From Hansfordia pulvinata (taxonomy: Eukaryota; Ascomycota; Sordariomycetes; Xylariales): 64,000 nucleotides of DNA. The translations under genes and the position numbers were made by a program. Positions within the stretch are counted from its first letter, which is position 1. Each line of letters starts with the position of its first letter. This document shows, one piece after another, positions 24,542-36,249 of this stretch. The DNA is taken from assembly GCA_006538405.1 (NCBI GenBank), contig BJKQ01000001.1:1736001-1800000 (forward strand). Reading direction: 5' to 3'. Under the pieces are notes generated by a model, which had not been told where the DNA came from, made no database searches, and saw nothing but the letters and a program-made list of their open reading frames with translations.

Positions 24542-27197
24542 TTGAGATGTAGCGTGGGGAGTCAACTCGCCTGATGTGACCGAAGTAACGACTTGACAAG
24601 CCATGATGCGTCGAATCTCAGAAGCGCATGCTCCTCAGCCCTATGAGCAGGCCGGGTCGGACGACTGGGGCGACTCCACGATCAGTCGAGTCCTGCGCAC
24701 GCCCTGTCGTACGCGGGGCCGAGAGTCTGGCGGCGGGTTAGTAGGACCGGCCGGCCTCGGGATTGCTGCTCAATCAGGGAGCCTCCGATTTCCTGTTTGT
24801 CCCATCTTCGCGCTGGCCGAGCTGCCCACAGCCTTCCGTCTCTGATAGATGGCGGGTGTGTGAGGACGATACTCCGAGAGAGAGGTCTGGGGATGCGAGC
24901 AAGTGCGCACGCACGAGACGTCTCTCAGCCCCCCCCTGCGTTCGTGGCGATTATGCGCAGTTGAGCTCATGCGGAAACCGGCGTTTGAGTTTTTCAAGGG
25001 GGCCATTCTCATGCCTACCTCTTGATTCCTCAGGGCATTGAGCAGCCCACGGCCTGCGATGGTGAGATGCCCACGATATAAGGGGCAGCAGCCTCGAGTG
25101 ACACGTTCAGGGCGGGCCTTGAGGGCTTGATGTTGCAAATCTGCATTTTGGGGTATATGTTCGTTTTCGATCGTTTTTTTTTTCTGCAGCTTTGCAAGGA
25201 TGATCTTCCATCAGATCTTGAATCAGCTCTTACGTGAATACAGCCGGAGGGTATCGTGTCTCAAGCCCATCGCATCTTCAGCAGTCCGGGACTCGTGGCT
25301 GGACCGTCTCGCTTGTGCCACATAAGAAACCAGTTAAAAAGCGGATAGAAAATGCAGAGTCGGGGATAGGCGGCCGCCGCGGTCGTTGTAATCTGCCAGC
25401 TTATAGGCGGACGCGGATGCCGCGATGGACACATGAGGGACACGTGCGTCGACACACGGGCACCTGTGGCGGAGACTCCCTTATAGACTGCGATGGCGCG
25501 CTGCGCCTTTGCTTCCCGGCTGCCTATCGGCACGTAAACCCCCTGCCGCTTTCTACCAGCAACTTCGGCAATGTCATGCGCCCTATTGAGCCGCAGGGCC
25601 GCCATGTCGCTCGCCGACGATGGAATCGCTGCACCGTCCCACCATCAGTCTGACACCGAACGCGTCGGGCATTGGCACTGGAGAGGAAATGATCGCAAGA
25701 TGGGGGGGGGGAGGGGGGGGGGGGGGAAAGGTGAACCCGCGCCGCGGCTGGCAGCTATCGACGGAGCACATGTGGCCCTTAGAACACTAACAAGACCTCG
25801 TTAGCACGCTTGGTGTGCTGTCAAGCCATCAAGCGGGTTTCAGACGGCTGAGGCCAGGTCGCTGCTGTCCATAGAGAGACGGTAGCGACATGGCATCGGC
25901 GCTCGTGGCCGGCATCGCGGGTGCTTTCACGACAAGGCCTAGTCTCTCGGGAGAGTGCCTTGTCCAGAATCACATGACCAGGGAGATATCCGAGCTGTGG
26001 GAGTGTGTAGTGTACTGGGTTAGTCATCACCAGCCACAGCATGGTGTCGTCCGAGGCCTGTCAGCTCATGGATTGCATTTGGCGTGTCACCGGGACTCTC
26101 ACACTTCCGGACCCCCATCCGGCCATGATATCAAACTGTGCGGGGGCGCCAACGGCGGCTTTTCTATTGCCAGACTAGATGGCAAAATGGTACCCCAGTG
26201 TACCCTATCTAAATAAGGCCAAAATAGATGAGAATACCCGCCTCTCAGGGCTCGTCGTCGGCGCTTCACGCGTGCTTTCGAGTGGTCTGTAAGCGCTTGC
26301 TTGGCCCCCAGAGCACAGGCGCCCACACTCCCTCCCCCAAAATAGCTCTCGATCTATACCCATGGATTTTTGCCCACAGTCTCGCGAAGCGGGCGTTTTA
26401 TGAGCGGATTTCGCGAGACTATATGTTCGCGCGCCCGGCAACCCCCCCTCGAACGAGTCCGAGTTGGGGAAGCGCAAGCGAGGGGGCGCGATTTCGCTTC
26501 TTCCAGTGATATGCGAAGCAGGGGCTAGCACAGACACATGTACGAGGACTGGTGCCAAAGAGAGGGGGGTAAAGGGGTGGCTGCAGTGCTTGCCGCCAAG
26601 TTCACAGCCTGACTCGGCGGCGTTGTGGTGTCTGAAAGTAGAGCCAGCTCGCGAACGAAGTGTGTGCGTATGTCTTGCTCCGCGATGGCGAAGATATGCT
26701 TTCTCTAGGCGGTTGTCGGCGGGATTGGAAGGGTATAGTAGAGGAGCGTTTCTTCCTTCCTAGCATGTTGGAAAAGCTTGGGTGGCGCTCACTCGTCAAG
26801 CTCTTCTGGTGTCTGTCTGTCCAGTGTCCAACGGCTCGGTCCCAGAGCCGGGGGTTCCGGCTCGACCCGCCGGCCCATGACGCCGTTTCGAGCAGCACGG
26901 ATAGCGGAGTGTCAGAGCTCGTCTCTGCCTGATATGTGGACCGACGAGGTGCGCCCTCTGATGAATCGAGTCGCCCGCCGGGCGGCTGGAAAGGACTCTC
27001 GGCCAATGCCAAGACCCGCCTCGCGTCGGCGTGAGGGGGGATGTTTGCCTTTGTGTGTTCTGGGGCCAGCCACGCAGCCGACAGCACGCTTGGCGGTTTT
27101 TCTATCTCCGCCCCCATGACCACCCGCAGAGGAGGTGAGAAGGGCGGGAGGTGGCCACACTCCGGGTGGCTTACGAATCACATGGGAGACATATGTC

Positions 27198-27231
27198 GCC
27201 ATCGAACTCATGCCGCCATCGAACTCATGCC
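27198..27231. repeat. Perfect 17-base tandem duplication
   Basis: The unit GCCATCGAACTCATGCC occurs twice, head to tail, without mismatch in non-coding DNA. Confidence 0.9.
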
Positions 27232-27792
27232 AGCGCGCTACCTTGCCAGGGCTCTTGACCTTTACATACGTGATACAGCCGAGCAGAAGATAGGCATGGC
27301 ATCAAAGAGGGCGGCGGGGAAGCAGTCACCAAATGCAGTGCATCATTGCTCGCAAGGCTCTTCCTGACTCGAGGTAGCAACAGGCGACAGCACGAAGGCC
27401 CAGCCCTAAGACAGTATACTCGCCTCGCACATTGATTGCGTCCTGAAACGGCAACAAGCTTCCTTGGGGGGGCTCTCGGGTTCTTCGCCTCTCGCCCGCT
27501 CCTTGGGGCTTGGTGCGGTTTTGAGAAGGATGGCGCCGCCCTCGGTACGTGAGAGGGGCATCGCGCCGGGCGAGCGCACACTTATTTATCAAGGGGGGAA
27601 GGAATGGAAGCTCTCGGTGGGTAGCTTCGTGGAAGGCCGGATGGGATGAGAAAAGATGTAGGCGTTGCGTGGACGGGTGTCTGTCTTCCCCCGGCGGCGT
27701 GCTCTGAGGAGCTTTCGGTCGGTCTGGTTTACGAGTATAGTATACCGAGATATAATACTTGGGGCGATCTCCCATCCATCCCCCTGCCCGCG

Positions 27793-27813
27793 CCCCCCCC
27801 CCCCCCCCCCCCC
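27793..27813. repeat. C21 homopolymer
   Basis: Twenty-one consecutive C in non-coding DNA. Confidence 0.9.
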
Positions 27814-29487
27814 ACAGCCCACGCGGTCGGTGGCCACAGTCTGCAGGGCCATAATAAGCGATAGAGGTCCTTGGCTCGGGACGCGGCGATCTGGCTTTTC
27901 CTCGTAGGCTCGTTGGTTACCTATACGTACGGATAGCCTTACGGGAGGGGGGCAAAAGGTCGGTGGGCGCGCCGTGTGAGTGGCCAGCGGGCCATTGAGC
28001 CCGATCTAGTATGACGCGGCAAGGTTTATTATTGTCACTACATTACTCGGACGGGGCCGGGAGACTACGAGGATTCGCTCGCTTGATCGCATGTACTCGC
28101 AGCCGTCCATGCCTTTTCTTTGCTTTTCTTCTTCTTCGTCTTCTCCTCTATGCTCTATTGGCTGGCTCCTCCTAACCTGTCTGGGTTGGTGGCCAACTCG
28201 AAGGGGGGCAAGGGACTCGAAGTGAATACTCGATCGTGCGCGTCACCTATGAGCCACCTACCACTCATAGGTGGTCTATGTGGTACTTAACGCCAGGTAC
28301 ATGTGAAGTAGGTGGTGGTATACTCGTAGACTCGTGATACGCGCTCTCTGCCGGCCGTACAACGACTGGTTTCCTCACCCCACCAACTCGCACACACTGA
28401 AAGATGAGGCAACAGCCACGTGCGCATGCGACACTCGCCTGGGCCAGCAAGCCTTGCACATTGCACAGTCGTACAACAGGCATCTTCCACCTTTTCACTC
28501 CCGAATCAGACTCATCACCAGTATATAGACATCGATCCCCATCCCCACAGAGGCAACCACAGGCAGTCTTCTGGAGCATCACCTCGACGACTGGCGACGG
28601 CAAGCCAGCACGGTCTGCACCGGCGATCAAACACACCGAGCAGCCACGTCCCTTGACTAGCTCACCCCTCGGCCCTATACCGACTACCGGTGCGATCCCT
28701 AAGGAATCATCAAAAGACCAAAAGACTACTTGACTTTCGCCTAACTAGCACGCCCAGGTACTCGTAGGCGCGCCGGGGCCGGGCGAGCCGTCGTCTTCTT
28801 GGGCCCTCCTCCCCGCTCTTTTCTCGCCCGAGTCCTCAATAGCACAATTTAGGCGAGCCCGGGTGCTCAAGATTCGTATAGCCCCCCTACTGGAACGCCC
28901 CCCCCGCCCAGCTCACCAGAGCGAAAAGGCACGAAAGGTTGAGAAGGTAGGTAGGTATGAGGTAGGTAACCCAGGACCAGACAATGATGAAGCGGTTTCT
29001 GCTGGATCCCTATCAATATACTCGACCCAAAGAATTGGCCGCCACCTACCTAAGGAGCAGTGGTGTGCGAGTAATGGCGGGGCGCAGCTAAATACACGCG
29101 CGGACCCTGGCTACCTACCTACCGTACCTAGGTACCTACCTACACCTTGGTTAGCTACCTTCGTACATCACCGCACCTATTATACCGGCCGCCGACTATT
29201 AACCTAGACCAGACCCCTCCCGGTCGGCCCCCTGGCGATTCTGCGAAGCTCTCGAAATTCTGGGAACGGAACCATCCTGCGCGAGACAGCCAGCCATCTC
29301 CTCTCTCCCCGTCTTTCTTGCCTTCGTTCCCCCTCCTGGGCTGCCCTTTCTCGACCAACCGGCGCCGCCCGCCGCAGGTGCACGTGGCAGACCCCGGCGC
29401 TGTCTCGGAAGCAGAGCAGAGCAGTTCCGGCCCCGGCCGGCCCAACCACGCCGGAGAGCCGAGAAGAGCGATACCCAACAGTTGATT

Positions 29488-29554
29488 TTCTTCTTCTTCT
29501 TCTTCTTCTTCTTCTTCTTCTTCTTCTTCTTCTTCTTCTTCTTCTTCTTCTTCT
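29488..29554. repeat. (TTC)22 microsatellite just upstream of the Zn2Cys6 gene
   Basis: About 22 uninterrupted TTC units end 25 bases before the ATG at 29580, so they probably lie in the 5' leader or core promoter. The array is a pure pyrimidine strand and is expected to be length-variable. It also creates false poly-Glu/poly-Lys/poly-Arg frames on the other strand. Confidence 0.9.
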
Positions 29555-29579
29555 CTTCCTGCGCCGCCCGCTCGCCGCC

Positions 29580-31703
29580 ATGGTGGGGGTTCCGGGCAGG
29601 TCCAAGGGCTGCGCCAACTGCCGCCGCCGGAGGAAAGGTGTAAGTGGGACGAAAGCGGCCCTTTTCTCTTTTCTCCCAACTGTGTCTCACACATGGAATC
29701 TTGTCTCCCGTACTCACAAAGACTCGCCCGGACAGTGCGACCTACAGCAGCCGCAGTGCGGCCAGTGCGTCAAGACGGGGGCGCAGTGCCCCGGGTACAA
29801 CCGGCCCCGCGTCTTCGTCAACGCGACACAACAGCAGCAGCAACAACAGCGGCATCCCGGCGATGGCGGCGGCGGCGGCGGCGTCGACGGCCCCGCGCCC
29901 GCCGCGCCGAGCAAGGTCTCGTACCACAAGGGCCTGGCGACGACCGCCGAGCCCGTCGCCGTCGCCGCCGTGAGGAAGAAGAAGACGACCACGGCCACGG
30001 CCACGATGATCACCACCGCGCCCGCCGTCCAGCCGCCGCTGCCGCACCCGTCGCTGTCCAGCGCCGCCATCCGCGCCAACGTGGCCGGCATCTTCATGCA
30101 CGAGTACCTTCCCGGGTCGCGGGCCGTCTACACGTGCCACACGGGCGCGGGAACGGGGGCCTGGGTCGACATTGCGGAGTGCATGCAGCAGCAGCAGCAG
30201 CGGAACCATTGCGGCGGCGGTGCCCCCGAGTTCCACCGGATGTTCATGTCGCTCAGCCTGTGCGCCATCGGGCGGCGGGACGGCGACGCCGCGCTGACGG
30301 ACCAGGGGTACCACTGCTACCAGGGGGCCCTGGGGATGATCACGCGGGCCCTGCGCGACGTCAAGAGCGCCTCCGACCCGGGCCTGCTCGCGGCCATCAA
30401 GGCGCTGAGCCTCTTTGAGGTGTGTGTGTGTGTGTTTTCGTGGATGGCTGCTGGTCTTGATCTGCGTCAAGTCATGGGACTCCTCCGTATATACGTCACC
30501 TTACGTTACCTGGCGGAGTCACGTTTGCTAACTGGATCATCCCATCTGCGGGGGGGAAAAACGAAAACAGGTGCTTTACGGTGCCGACTACAGCGACCGT
30601 TTTGTAAGGTCGCGCAACTACACCAACCACGTCGAGGGCCAGATCGCCGCGCTCAAGATGCAGCCCCCCGAGGCGTACGCGACGGGGCTGAACCACCGTC
30701 TGTTTACCAGCGGGAGACAGGCTCTTGTGAGTGGGGTTGGCAATATGCCTTTCTTTTTTATTCTTTCTTCCTCTCTCTTTCTTCTCACTTCCCCCAATGC
30801 CTTTTCTTGTGTATCTTGTGTAGGCTGACTCGACATGACAACAAGCTGGTGTCCTCGACCCGGGCCCGCAAGAGATACGCCCTCAACACCCCCGAGTGGC
30901 GGACGCTCCCGTTCGCGTACTACCCCAAGTCGTCCAAGGACAAGATCCTCGACGTCTTCGCCGACTTCCTCGCCATCCTCGAGGACACGGACCGGATGCG
31001 CGCCTGCGCGGACCCCCGCGCGAGGGGGGCGCTGCGCCGGCGGGTCCTGCGAGACAGCTTCCGGGTGGCCGACGACCTGGACGCGTGGCTGGCGACCGAG
31101 GGGCCCGTCAAGAACTTTTTCTCCGACGGCGACGGCCACGGCCGCGGCGGCGAGGGCGGTGCCTTCCTGATGCCCTGCGCGGGGCCGGAAGACTTCGCCT
31201 GGGCCGAGGTCACCATGCTCTACTGGACCACGTGCGTCGTGCTGTACGAGGCCATAGCCGACCTCCTCGCCACGCCCGCCGACGACGGCGACGACGACGA
31301 CGACGACTGCACGCCGCCGCTGCCCTACGAGCAACAGCAGCAGCAGCAGCAGTACCACCCCGGGCGGCGGCACACGGTCAACGACTACCTGCGCAGCATC
31401 GCCCTGGCCCTCCCCTACTTCTGGACCCCGGCCGCGGGCATCATGGGCTCCCACGTCGCCACCTGGCCCTTCGGCATGTGCATGGCCGTCGTCCGCGGCA
31501 AGGACGACCTGGACCCGGGCGTCCGCCGCCTGTTCCTCGACCTGCTCCGCGACCCGGCCGTCCGGGCCACCATGGGCTCGTTCATCTCCAGCATGGAGCG
31601 CAACTGGAAGAAGCCCGTCCCGCGGGACGGACCCGGCGCAGCAGCGACGGAAGCGGTGGTCGTGGTGGGGGCTGGTGTGCCACACGCGGTATATCGTACT
31701 TGA
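29580..31703 (+). CDS. Zn2Cys6 fungal transcription factor
   Basis: Four exons: 29580-29639, 29736-30419, 30571-30726 and 30846-31703, all joined in phase 0, giving about 585 residues. The first intron splits the zinc cluster: CANCRRRRKG is joined to CDLQQPQC and then GQCVKTGAQC. The result is CX2CX6CX6CX2CX6C, the binuclear zinc cluster of Gal4-type DNA-binding proteins, starting at residue 11. A Gln run and a Gly/Ala/Pro linker follow. The middle and C-terminal parts (ALSLFE-VLYGAD, a RARKRYALNTPEWR stretch, a WPFGMCMAVVRGK stretch) fit the fungal-specific regulatory domain of the DUF3468 type. The last acceptor is taken as AAG at 30845, because the nearer TAG would cause an immediate stop and because CTGAC sits just upstream as branch site. 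A Gln-rich and Asp-rich loop is inserted near the C terminus. The nuclear regulator role is from the family; targets are unknown. Confidence 0.88.
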   Translation: MVGVPGRSKGCANCRRRRKGVSGTKAALFSFLPTVSHTWNLVSRTHKDSPGQCDLQQPQCGQCVKTGAQCPGYNRPRVFVNATQQQQQQQRHPGDGGGGGGVDGPAPAAPSKVSYHKGLATTAEPVAVAAVRKKKTTTATATMITTAPAVQPPLPHPSLSSAAIRANVAGIFMHEYLPGSRAVYTCHTGAGTGAWVDIAECMQQQQQRNHCGGGAPEFHRMFMSLSLCAIGRRDGDAALTDQGYHCYQGALGMITRALRDVKSASDPGLLAAIKALSLFEVCVCVFSWMAAGLDLRQVMGLLRIYVTLRYLAESRLLTGSSHLRGGKTKTGALRCRLQRPFCKVAQLHQPRRGPDRRAQDAAPRGVRDGAEPPSVYQRETGSCEWGWQYAFLFYSFFLSLSSHFPQCLFLCILCRLTRHDNKLVSSTRARKRYALNTPEWRTLPFAYYPKSSKDKILDVFADFLAILEDTDRMRACADPRARGALRRRVLRDSFRVADDLDAWLATEGPVKNFFSDGDGHGRGGEGGAFLMPCAGPEDFAWAEVTMLYWTTCVVLYEAIADLLATPADDGDDDDDDCTPPLPYEQQQQQQQYHPGRRHTVNDYLRSIALALPYFWTPAAGIMGSHVATWPFGMCMAVVRGKDDLDPGVRRLFLDLLRDPAVRATMGSFISSMERNWKKPVPRDGPGAAATEAVVVVGAGVPHAVYRT

Positions 31704-33284
31704 GGTCTGCGGGAGGATGAAGGGGGGAACAGGTACCTGGTATGCTTTCGGCGTGTGACTTGAGGGTCTTGAAGCAGAGAGGACACTGTTCAGGTGGAGA
31801 GGGGCCGGCCTGCCGTTTAACGCGGGAAGACGCCGAAGCTCCAGCCGAGCCCGACTTTGTCCTTGAATAAGCCGGGGGTGGGGGCGGGCTCTTCCATGCT
31901 TTAGCGAAGGCTGGTGATCTAGAGAAGCGACGACACGGGCAGCTCGGCTGTCTTCGGGGCCCAGACGAGTGAGGTTGCGGTCACTGCCACTTGGACGACT
32001 GCACTGTTGACTCCTGGAACCCAAGGTGCTGGGGAAAACACACCACGGCGAGGGTCCCAAGAGAGGCGGACCATTATCGCACGCTCCGCCCTCCCCCGGG
32101 ACAAACTCTCCAGCCCACTCACGCCTCGAAAGAGATTTCCAATAAGCCTGGGCTGTGCAACATCCCGATAGGGCCATAACTCGACTCACTACTTGATCGG
32201 CACCTTGTTCCCCCCGCCCCCGGGCCTGGCTGGTCCGAACTCGCACCACCAACGAGGTGTTTCGACGCGGGGCCCAGCTGCGCGGTGGAACGCGAGCGAG
32301 CACGCCCGGAACAACGGCCTGCGGCTTTCGTCGCGGAGGTCCGCCACCGCCAGCACAGCACAGCACAGCAAGCGAGCAGCGCAGCACTGGGCGGGGGGGG
32401 GGGGGTGGGATCTTCCGGACGTGGAAGACGGAGGTGGCGCCGCCCGAGCTGGAGGAGCTTCTGCGACCTGGCGGCGGCGGCGGCGGCGGCGGCGGCGGGG
32501 CTGATCCCCCGGGTGGTGGACTTGGATGCGCTGGGTGTAGGAGAAAGGGGGTTTCGTGCTGACCAAGGTTGTCGAGTGAAGACGAGAGAGTGACTGCCAG
32601 TAGGCTTCAACCCGGATACGCCTGTGTCCCTTGGGGGGAGGAGGAGACTGCAACCGTGTGCCGGCGGGCTTTCCAGTCAGGTGCCGACGTGCTGCGAGGA
32701 CGAGTCGGAGTGTCTGTCTGTCTGTCAGCAGCCGGTCTGTCGCCCGTCGGCTGTGGTTGTGTCACGAGGGGGATGTGTATATTAGGTCGCTCGCACCGGG
32801 GCCACCATCCCGAGTGCCGGGTGACGGGCAGGACAGGGAACTCGGGATTCGAGAGTCAGCGCTGTCAGGCCGCGCATTCAGGGTCCGCTGTATGATAACC
32901 TTTTGCTCCCCCTCTAACGTCAAGCGTCCCACTACGCCGGCTCCTCTCTCGCCTCGTGAGCGAGCGAGTCATCGGGGCTCCTCTGAAGGCCCTATCGGCC
33001 TTTTTTTGAGGCTTCTGTATCAACGATTCAACCCAAATACCCACGACCTCTGCGCTTCCAATCACCACGTCCCAAAAGACCCTGGAAGACCGGGGTGCAT
33101 CAGATGCCGTGTCGCCGCCCGAGATCTCCAGACTCGAGAGCCATGGGTAGCCTTGGCCCCCGAGTCAGGCCGGGTCAGGTGGGCGTGGGCGGGATGACAA
33201 GCCCCTCGATACGGTTCAGATCGGGCGTGCTAGCTACTCGAGATTTGAACAAGAAACAAAGTGAAGAACCAACTAAGTGAGGGC

Positions 33285-33304
33285 GGGGGGGGGGGGGGGG
33301 GGGG
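33285..33304. repeat. G20 homopolymer
   Basis: Twenty consecutive G, about 100 bases before the long GT array. Confidence 0.9.
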
Positions 33305-33395
33305 TTAGTGGAAGCCTTTCCTGACGACGCCTCGGGTCAGCCACAGTTACACATGACATTGCCTTCCCTCCTTTCCCCAGGTATCGTGGTGTGTT

Positions 33396-33505
<110 letters not shown>

Positions 33506-34942
33506 GCGAGGCTGTGGTAGTTGGTCTGACTGAAGATATGAAGGCGCCGACACCATTGCGGCCGCGGGATGACGTCGCCATGTCTCTGTAGCGCCGGAAA
33601 TGGTTTGTTTTTCTTTTTCTGTTCTTTTTTTTTTTCTCGAGATGGGTTTGCCCATCTCCACGGCCACCACCACCATCACACCACCAACGGTGGCTGCAGA
33701 TACGTCGCAAGTGCTGCTGCGGATTGGTTGATCGTCACTGGATTATGAATCCCCGTCCCTTCCTCACTTATGGAAGATGGGATGGGAGGCATTCGGGGTC
33801 CTCCAGGGTCTAGGGGAAGATCTCGATGGCGGCCGGGCCTCGCTGCCGCTCTTCTCCACACATTACTGCGGTCCTCCGGCGTGCCCCCTACTCGTACGCA
33901 TCGCAATCGGCATCATCTGCAAACCAACTACCTTGACTAGGCACACACAGGGCTCACTCTGACAAGCAACACGACGCAGTAACGTGATATTCCCGGCCCA
34001 CCCCCGGACGAGGCTGCGCGCTGCTCAAGGTGCCAGGGCAAAACGTGGGATCCCCCCCACCACCACACTTACCATCGGGCCAACGACAGAGCCCCAGTCG
34101 GACTTGCAGGATTCCCATGTTCAGAATGGGATGCGCAGACACGACAATCCCATCGTGCGAGGGAGGGGACTCGTACGCCGACTGACGCATGTAGAATTAA
34201 TCAAGTACTGGGTGCCCCGGAGTAAAAACCCCTACCCAGATCACACATCACCATTCCACGACCAGCAAGAACAGATCCTGCAATACTCGTAGAAGAATTA
34301 TGGCAACGAAATACTAGGGCAAGCCTGCTTGTCCTCAAACGCGCAGTAGAACGGCCAGCAGCGTCACGATACAGAAAGGGGCCGGCGCACGCTGGCTGAT
34401 TGGTTCCCGCTGTTATTCAATCCATGTATAACAGATTTCCGTCGTCCGAAAGAAAACACAGGCGGCCTGCGTTCGGAGCTTTTGTTACGGGGGGGGGGCA
34501 CGGCGCCGGTCTTTGGGACTGATCTGATCGGCTGCTTTGTTTGTTACACGGCTCGAGGCTGGTTGATCAATGCCCGATTGCTCTGCTCTGCTGCCTGCCC
34601 ATCACGCCACCCCTTTTCGCCATGGCTGTCACCCGTACGAGTATCGGTTCCCGCAGCAGACGCCAAGGTCAAGGGTGCAGTGCAGATAGTCAGTAGTGCT
34701 CCGAGTCCCGGTTGGCTGAGAGCGGACTTGTGGATGGAGGTTGTCGACGCTCTGCCAGACCCACACGAGATCGCCGATAGGGGGACCCCCCGTCCAACAA
34801 AGAGGTAGGCAACCGTAGAAACCTTCCCTTCCACTCTTCTTTTTCCTCCGGGGTATCGGTGGCTCAGGCGAGGCGGGCCGCCGACAGGCGTGACAGGCCA
34901 GATGCCGCAGCAAAGACACCGATCGTCAAGCCTGCCGCGGCC

Positions 34943-34978
34943 CATGTCATGTCATGCCATGCCATGCCGTGCCATGCG
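34943..34978. repeat. CATGT/CATGC pentanucleotide repeat
   Basis: An imperfect array of CATGT, CATGC and CGTGC units in non-coding DNA. A similar CATGG array is found at 61088-61116. Confidence 0.8.
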
Positions 34979-35256
34979 ATTCCCACAGATCCGGCTCGAG
35001 ATTCCCATATGCGGCACAGTGCAAATTCACAACGTGGAGGGAGAAACCCACAATTCGAACAAGACACTGTAAATACTGTACTTGAATAAAGGTGTCGCGG
35101 GTACTGACGACCAACAGCTCGATTCGTTCCTTCCCCCGTCCATGATTACTTCCTTCTGAACAAACACACATCAACATACTTAGGTACCTAATCTTCCCCT
35201 TCCTCCCTCGACTCTGACCTCTGCTACGCCTCTCCTCACCCACCCATCCGCCCGTC

Positions 35257-36249
35257 ATGATGGCTCTCGCCGAACCATCGCAGCCAGCCGTCATCCCGGA
35301 ATGGATGCTGCTCGACCCGTACGACCACGCCCTCGACGGCGCGGATCTCATCATGCCGCCGATCGACCCCGACCTCGCGGGCGCCTCTTACTGGGGTTCC
35401 GCCGAGAGCGCGGAGGACGGCACGCAGCCGTCCCCCTTCGCCAGCCCCTCGTCGACGACGACGACAACAAAGATGCTCAACAACAGCCCTCCGCCGGCGG
35501 GCTCGTGGGCAGCGCAGCAGCAGCAGGGCTTCGCGGATGGGGCGCAGCCGTGGACGGGGCCGCAGAGCCAGGCCGCCGTCCAGCTACCACACCAACCCAG
35601 CGGAGGGCGGAGGGAAGGAGGAGGAAAAGAAGGGACAGTAGAAGGAGACTTATGGGCGAGCCCCGGCCTCGATGCGGCAGCCTGCCAGCCACCAGAGCAA
35701 AGGGCACAAGATCAAGTGTTGGACGGAGCGAGGTCCAGCAGACCACAACAACATTGTCAGCAGCCACAACGAAAACGAAAAGAAAGCGACTCAAGCCAGA
35801 TAATATCGCCATCACCACCACCACCCCGGGAGAGGAAAACCCGACGACCGCCCTCTACAACCATCACCACCACCGCCGCCGCCGCCCCAGCAGAGGCGAG
35901 ATCGTCGCCGCCAGACAGCAGCAAGACCCGGCGGGACCAGCACCACCGCGAGCGCAACCGCGTCGCCGCCGCCAAGTGCCGGCGGCGGGCGCAGATCAGC
36001 ACGCAGGACCTGCGGGAGCGGGAGCGCGCGCTGAGCGCGGAGAACCGCCTGCTGAACGCGCACGCCGGCTGCCTGCGCGACGAGGTGCTCGACCTCAAGA
36101 GCAGCATCCTGCAGCACTGCGACTGCGACTCGCGGCTCATCCGCGGCTTCATCGCGGGCGAGGCCGAGAGGGTGCGCCCTCTGGCGGCGGCGGCGGCGTC
36201 GACGGAGGATGGTGGAGGGGGCATGGGGAGGCGAGGGGGTTCTCTGTGA
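35257..36249 (+). CDS. ATF/CREB-type bZIP transcription factor
   Basis: A single-exon frame of 330 residues starting with two adjacent ATGs at 35257 and 35260. The basic region RERNRVAAAKCRRR lies at residues 231-244, with the conserved N..AAAKCR core. It is followed by a zipper with leucines at exactly seven-residue spacing: 252, 259, 266, 273 and 280. The HCDCDSRLI stretch directly after the zipper matches the tail seen in fungal ATF-like factors. The N-terminal 220 residues are low-complexity (Gln, Ser, Thr, Pro) without a recognisable domain. This class binds CRE sites (TGACGTCA) as dimers in the nucleus, often in stress or developmental responses. Perfect CRE sites occur elsewhere in this window, but no direct link is proved. 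It converges on the His-rich gene. Confidence 0.9.
   Translation: MMALAEPSQPAVIPEWMLLDPYDHALDGADLIMPPIDPDLAGASYWGSAESAEDGTQPSPFASPSSTTTTTKMLNNSPPPAGSWAAQQQQGFADGAQPWTGPQSQAAVQLPHQPSGGRREGGGKEGTVEGDLWASPGLDAAACQPPEQRAQDQVLDGARSSRPQQHCQQPQRKRKESDSSQIISPSPPPPRERKTRRPPSTTITTTAAAAPAEARSSPPDSSKTRRDQHHRERNRVAAAKCRRRAQISTQDLRERERALSAENRLLNAHAGCLRDEVLDLKSSILQHCDCDSRLIRGFIAGEAERVRPLAAAAASTEDGGGGMGRRGGSL

Larger units (their letters stand above)
18812..29579. other. Gene-poor interval of about 10.8 kb
   Basis: I see no supportable gene. The sequence is rich in short repeats: GGTACC/TAGGTACC clusters near 19314-19370 and 29110-29150, TACGAGTA-type palindromes at 19259, 21182, 22453-22472, 23186-23197, 27731, 28320 and 28758, a CTG run near 21850, a GT run at 24518-24541, G and C homopolymers, and a TTC array just before the next gene. 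A perfect 17-base tandem duplication lies at 27198-27231. No AT-rich RIP tract is present. Confidence 0.5.

Noticed and set aside
29100..29150. Telomere-like TAGG/CCTA words
   Set aside because: The words are GGTA/TACC permutations, not tandem TTAGGG, and lie internally.
7916..29579. RIP-mutated transposon graveyard
   Set aside because: The deserts are GC-rich with abundant CpG, unlike AT-rich RIP tracts, and I see no long repeats or transposase-like frames.
29155..29717. Minus-strand frames with poly-Glu, poly-Lys and poly-Arg
   Set aside because: They are translations of the TTC microsatellite in three phases.
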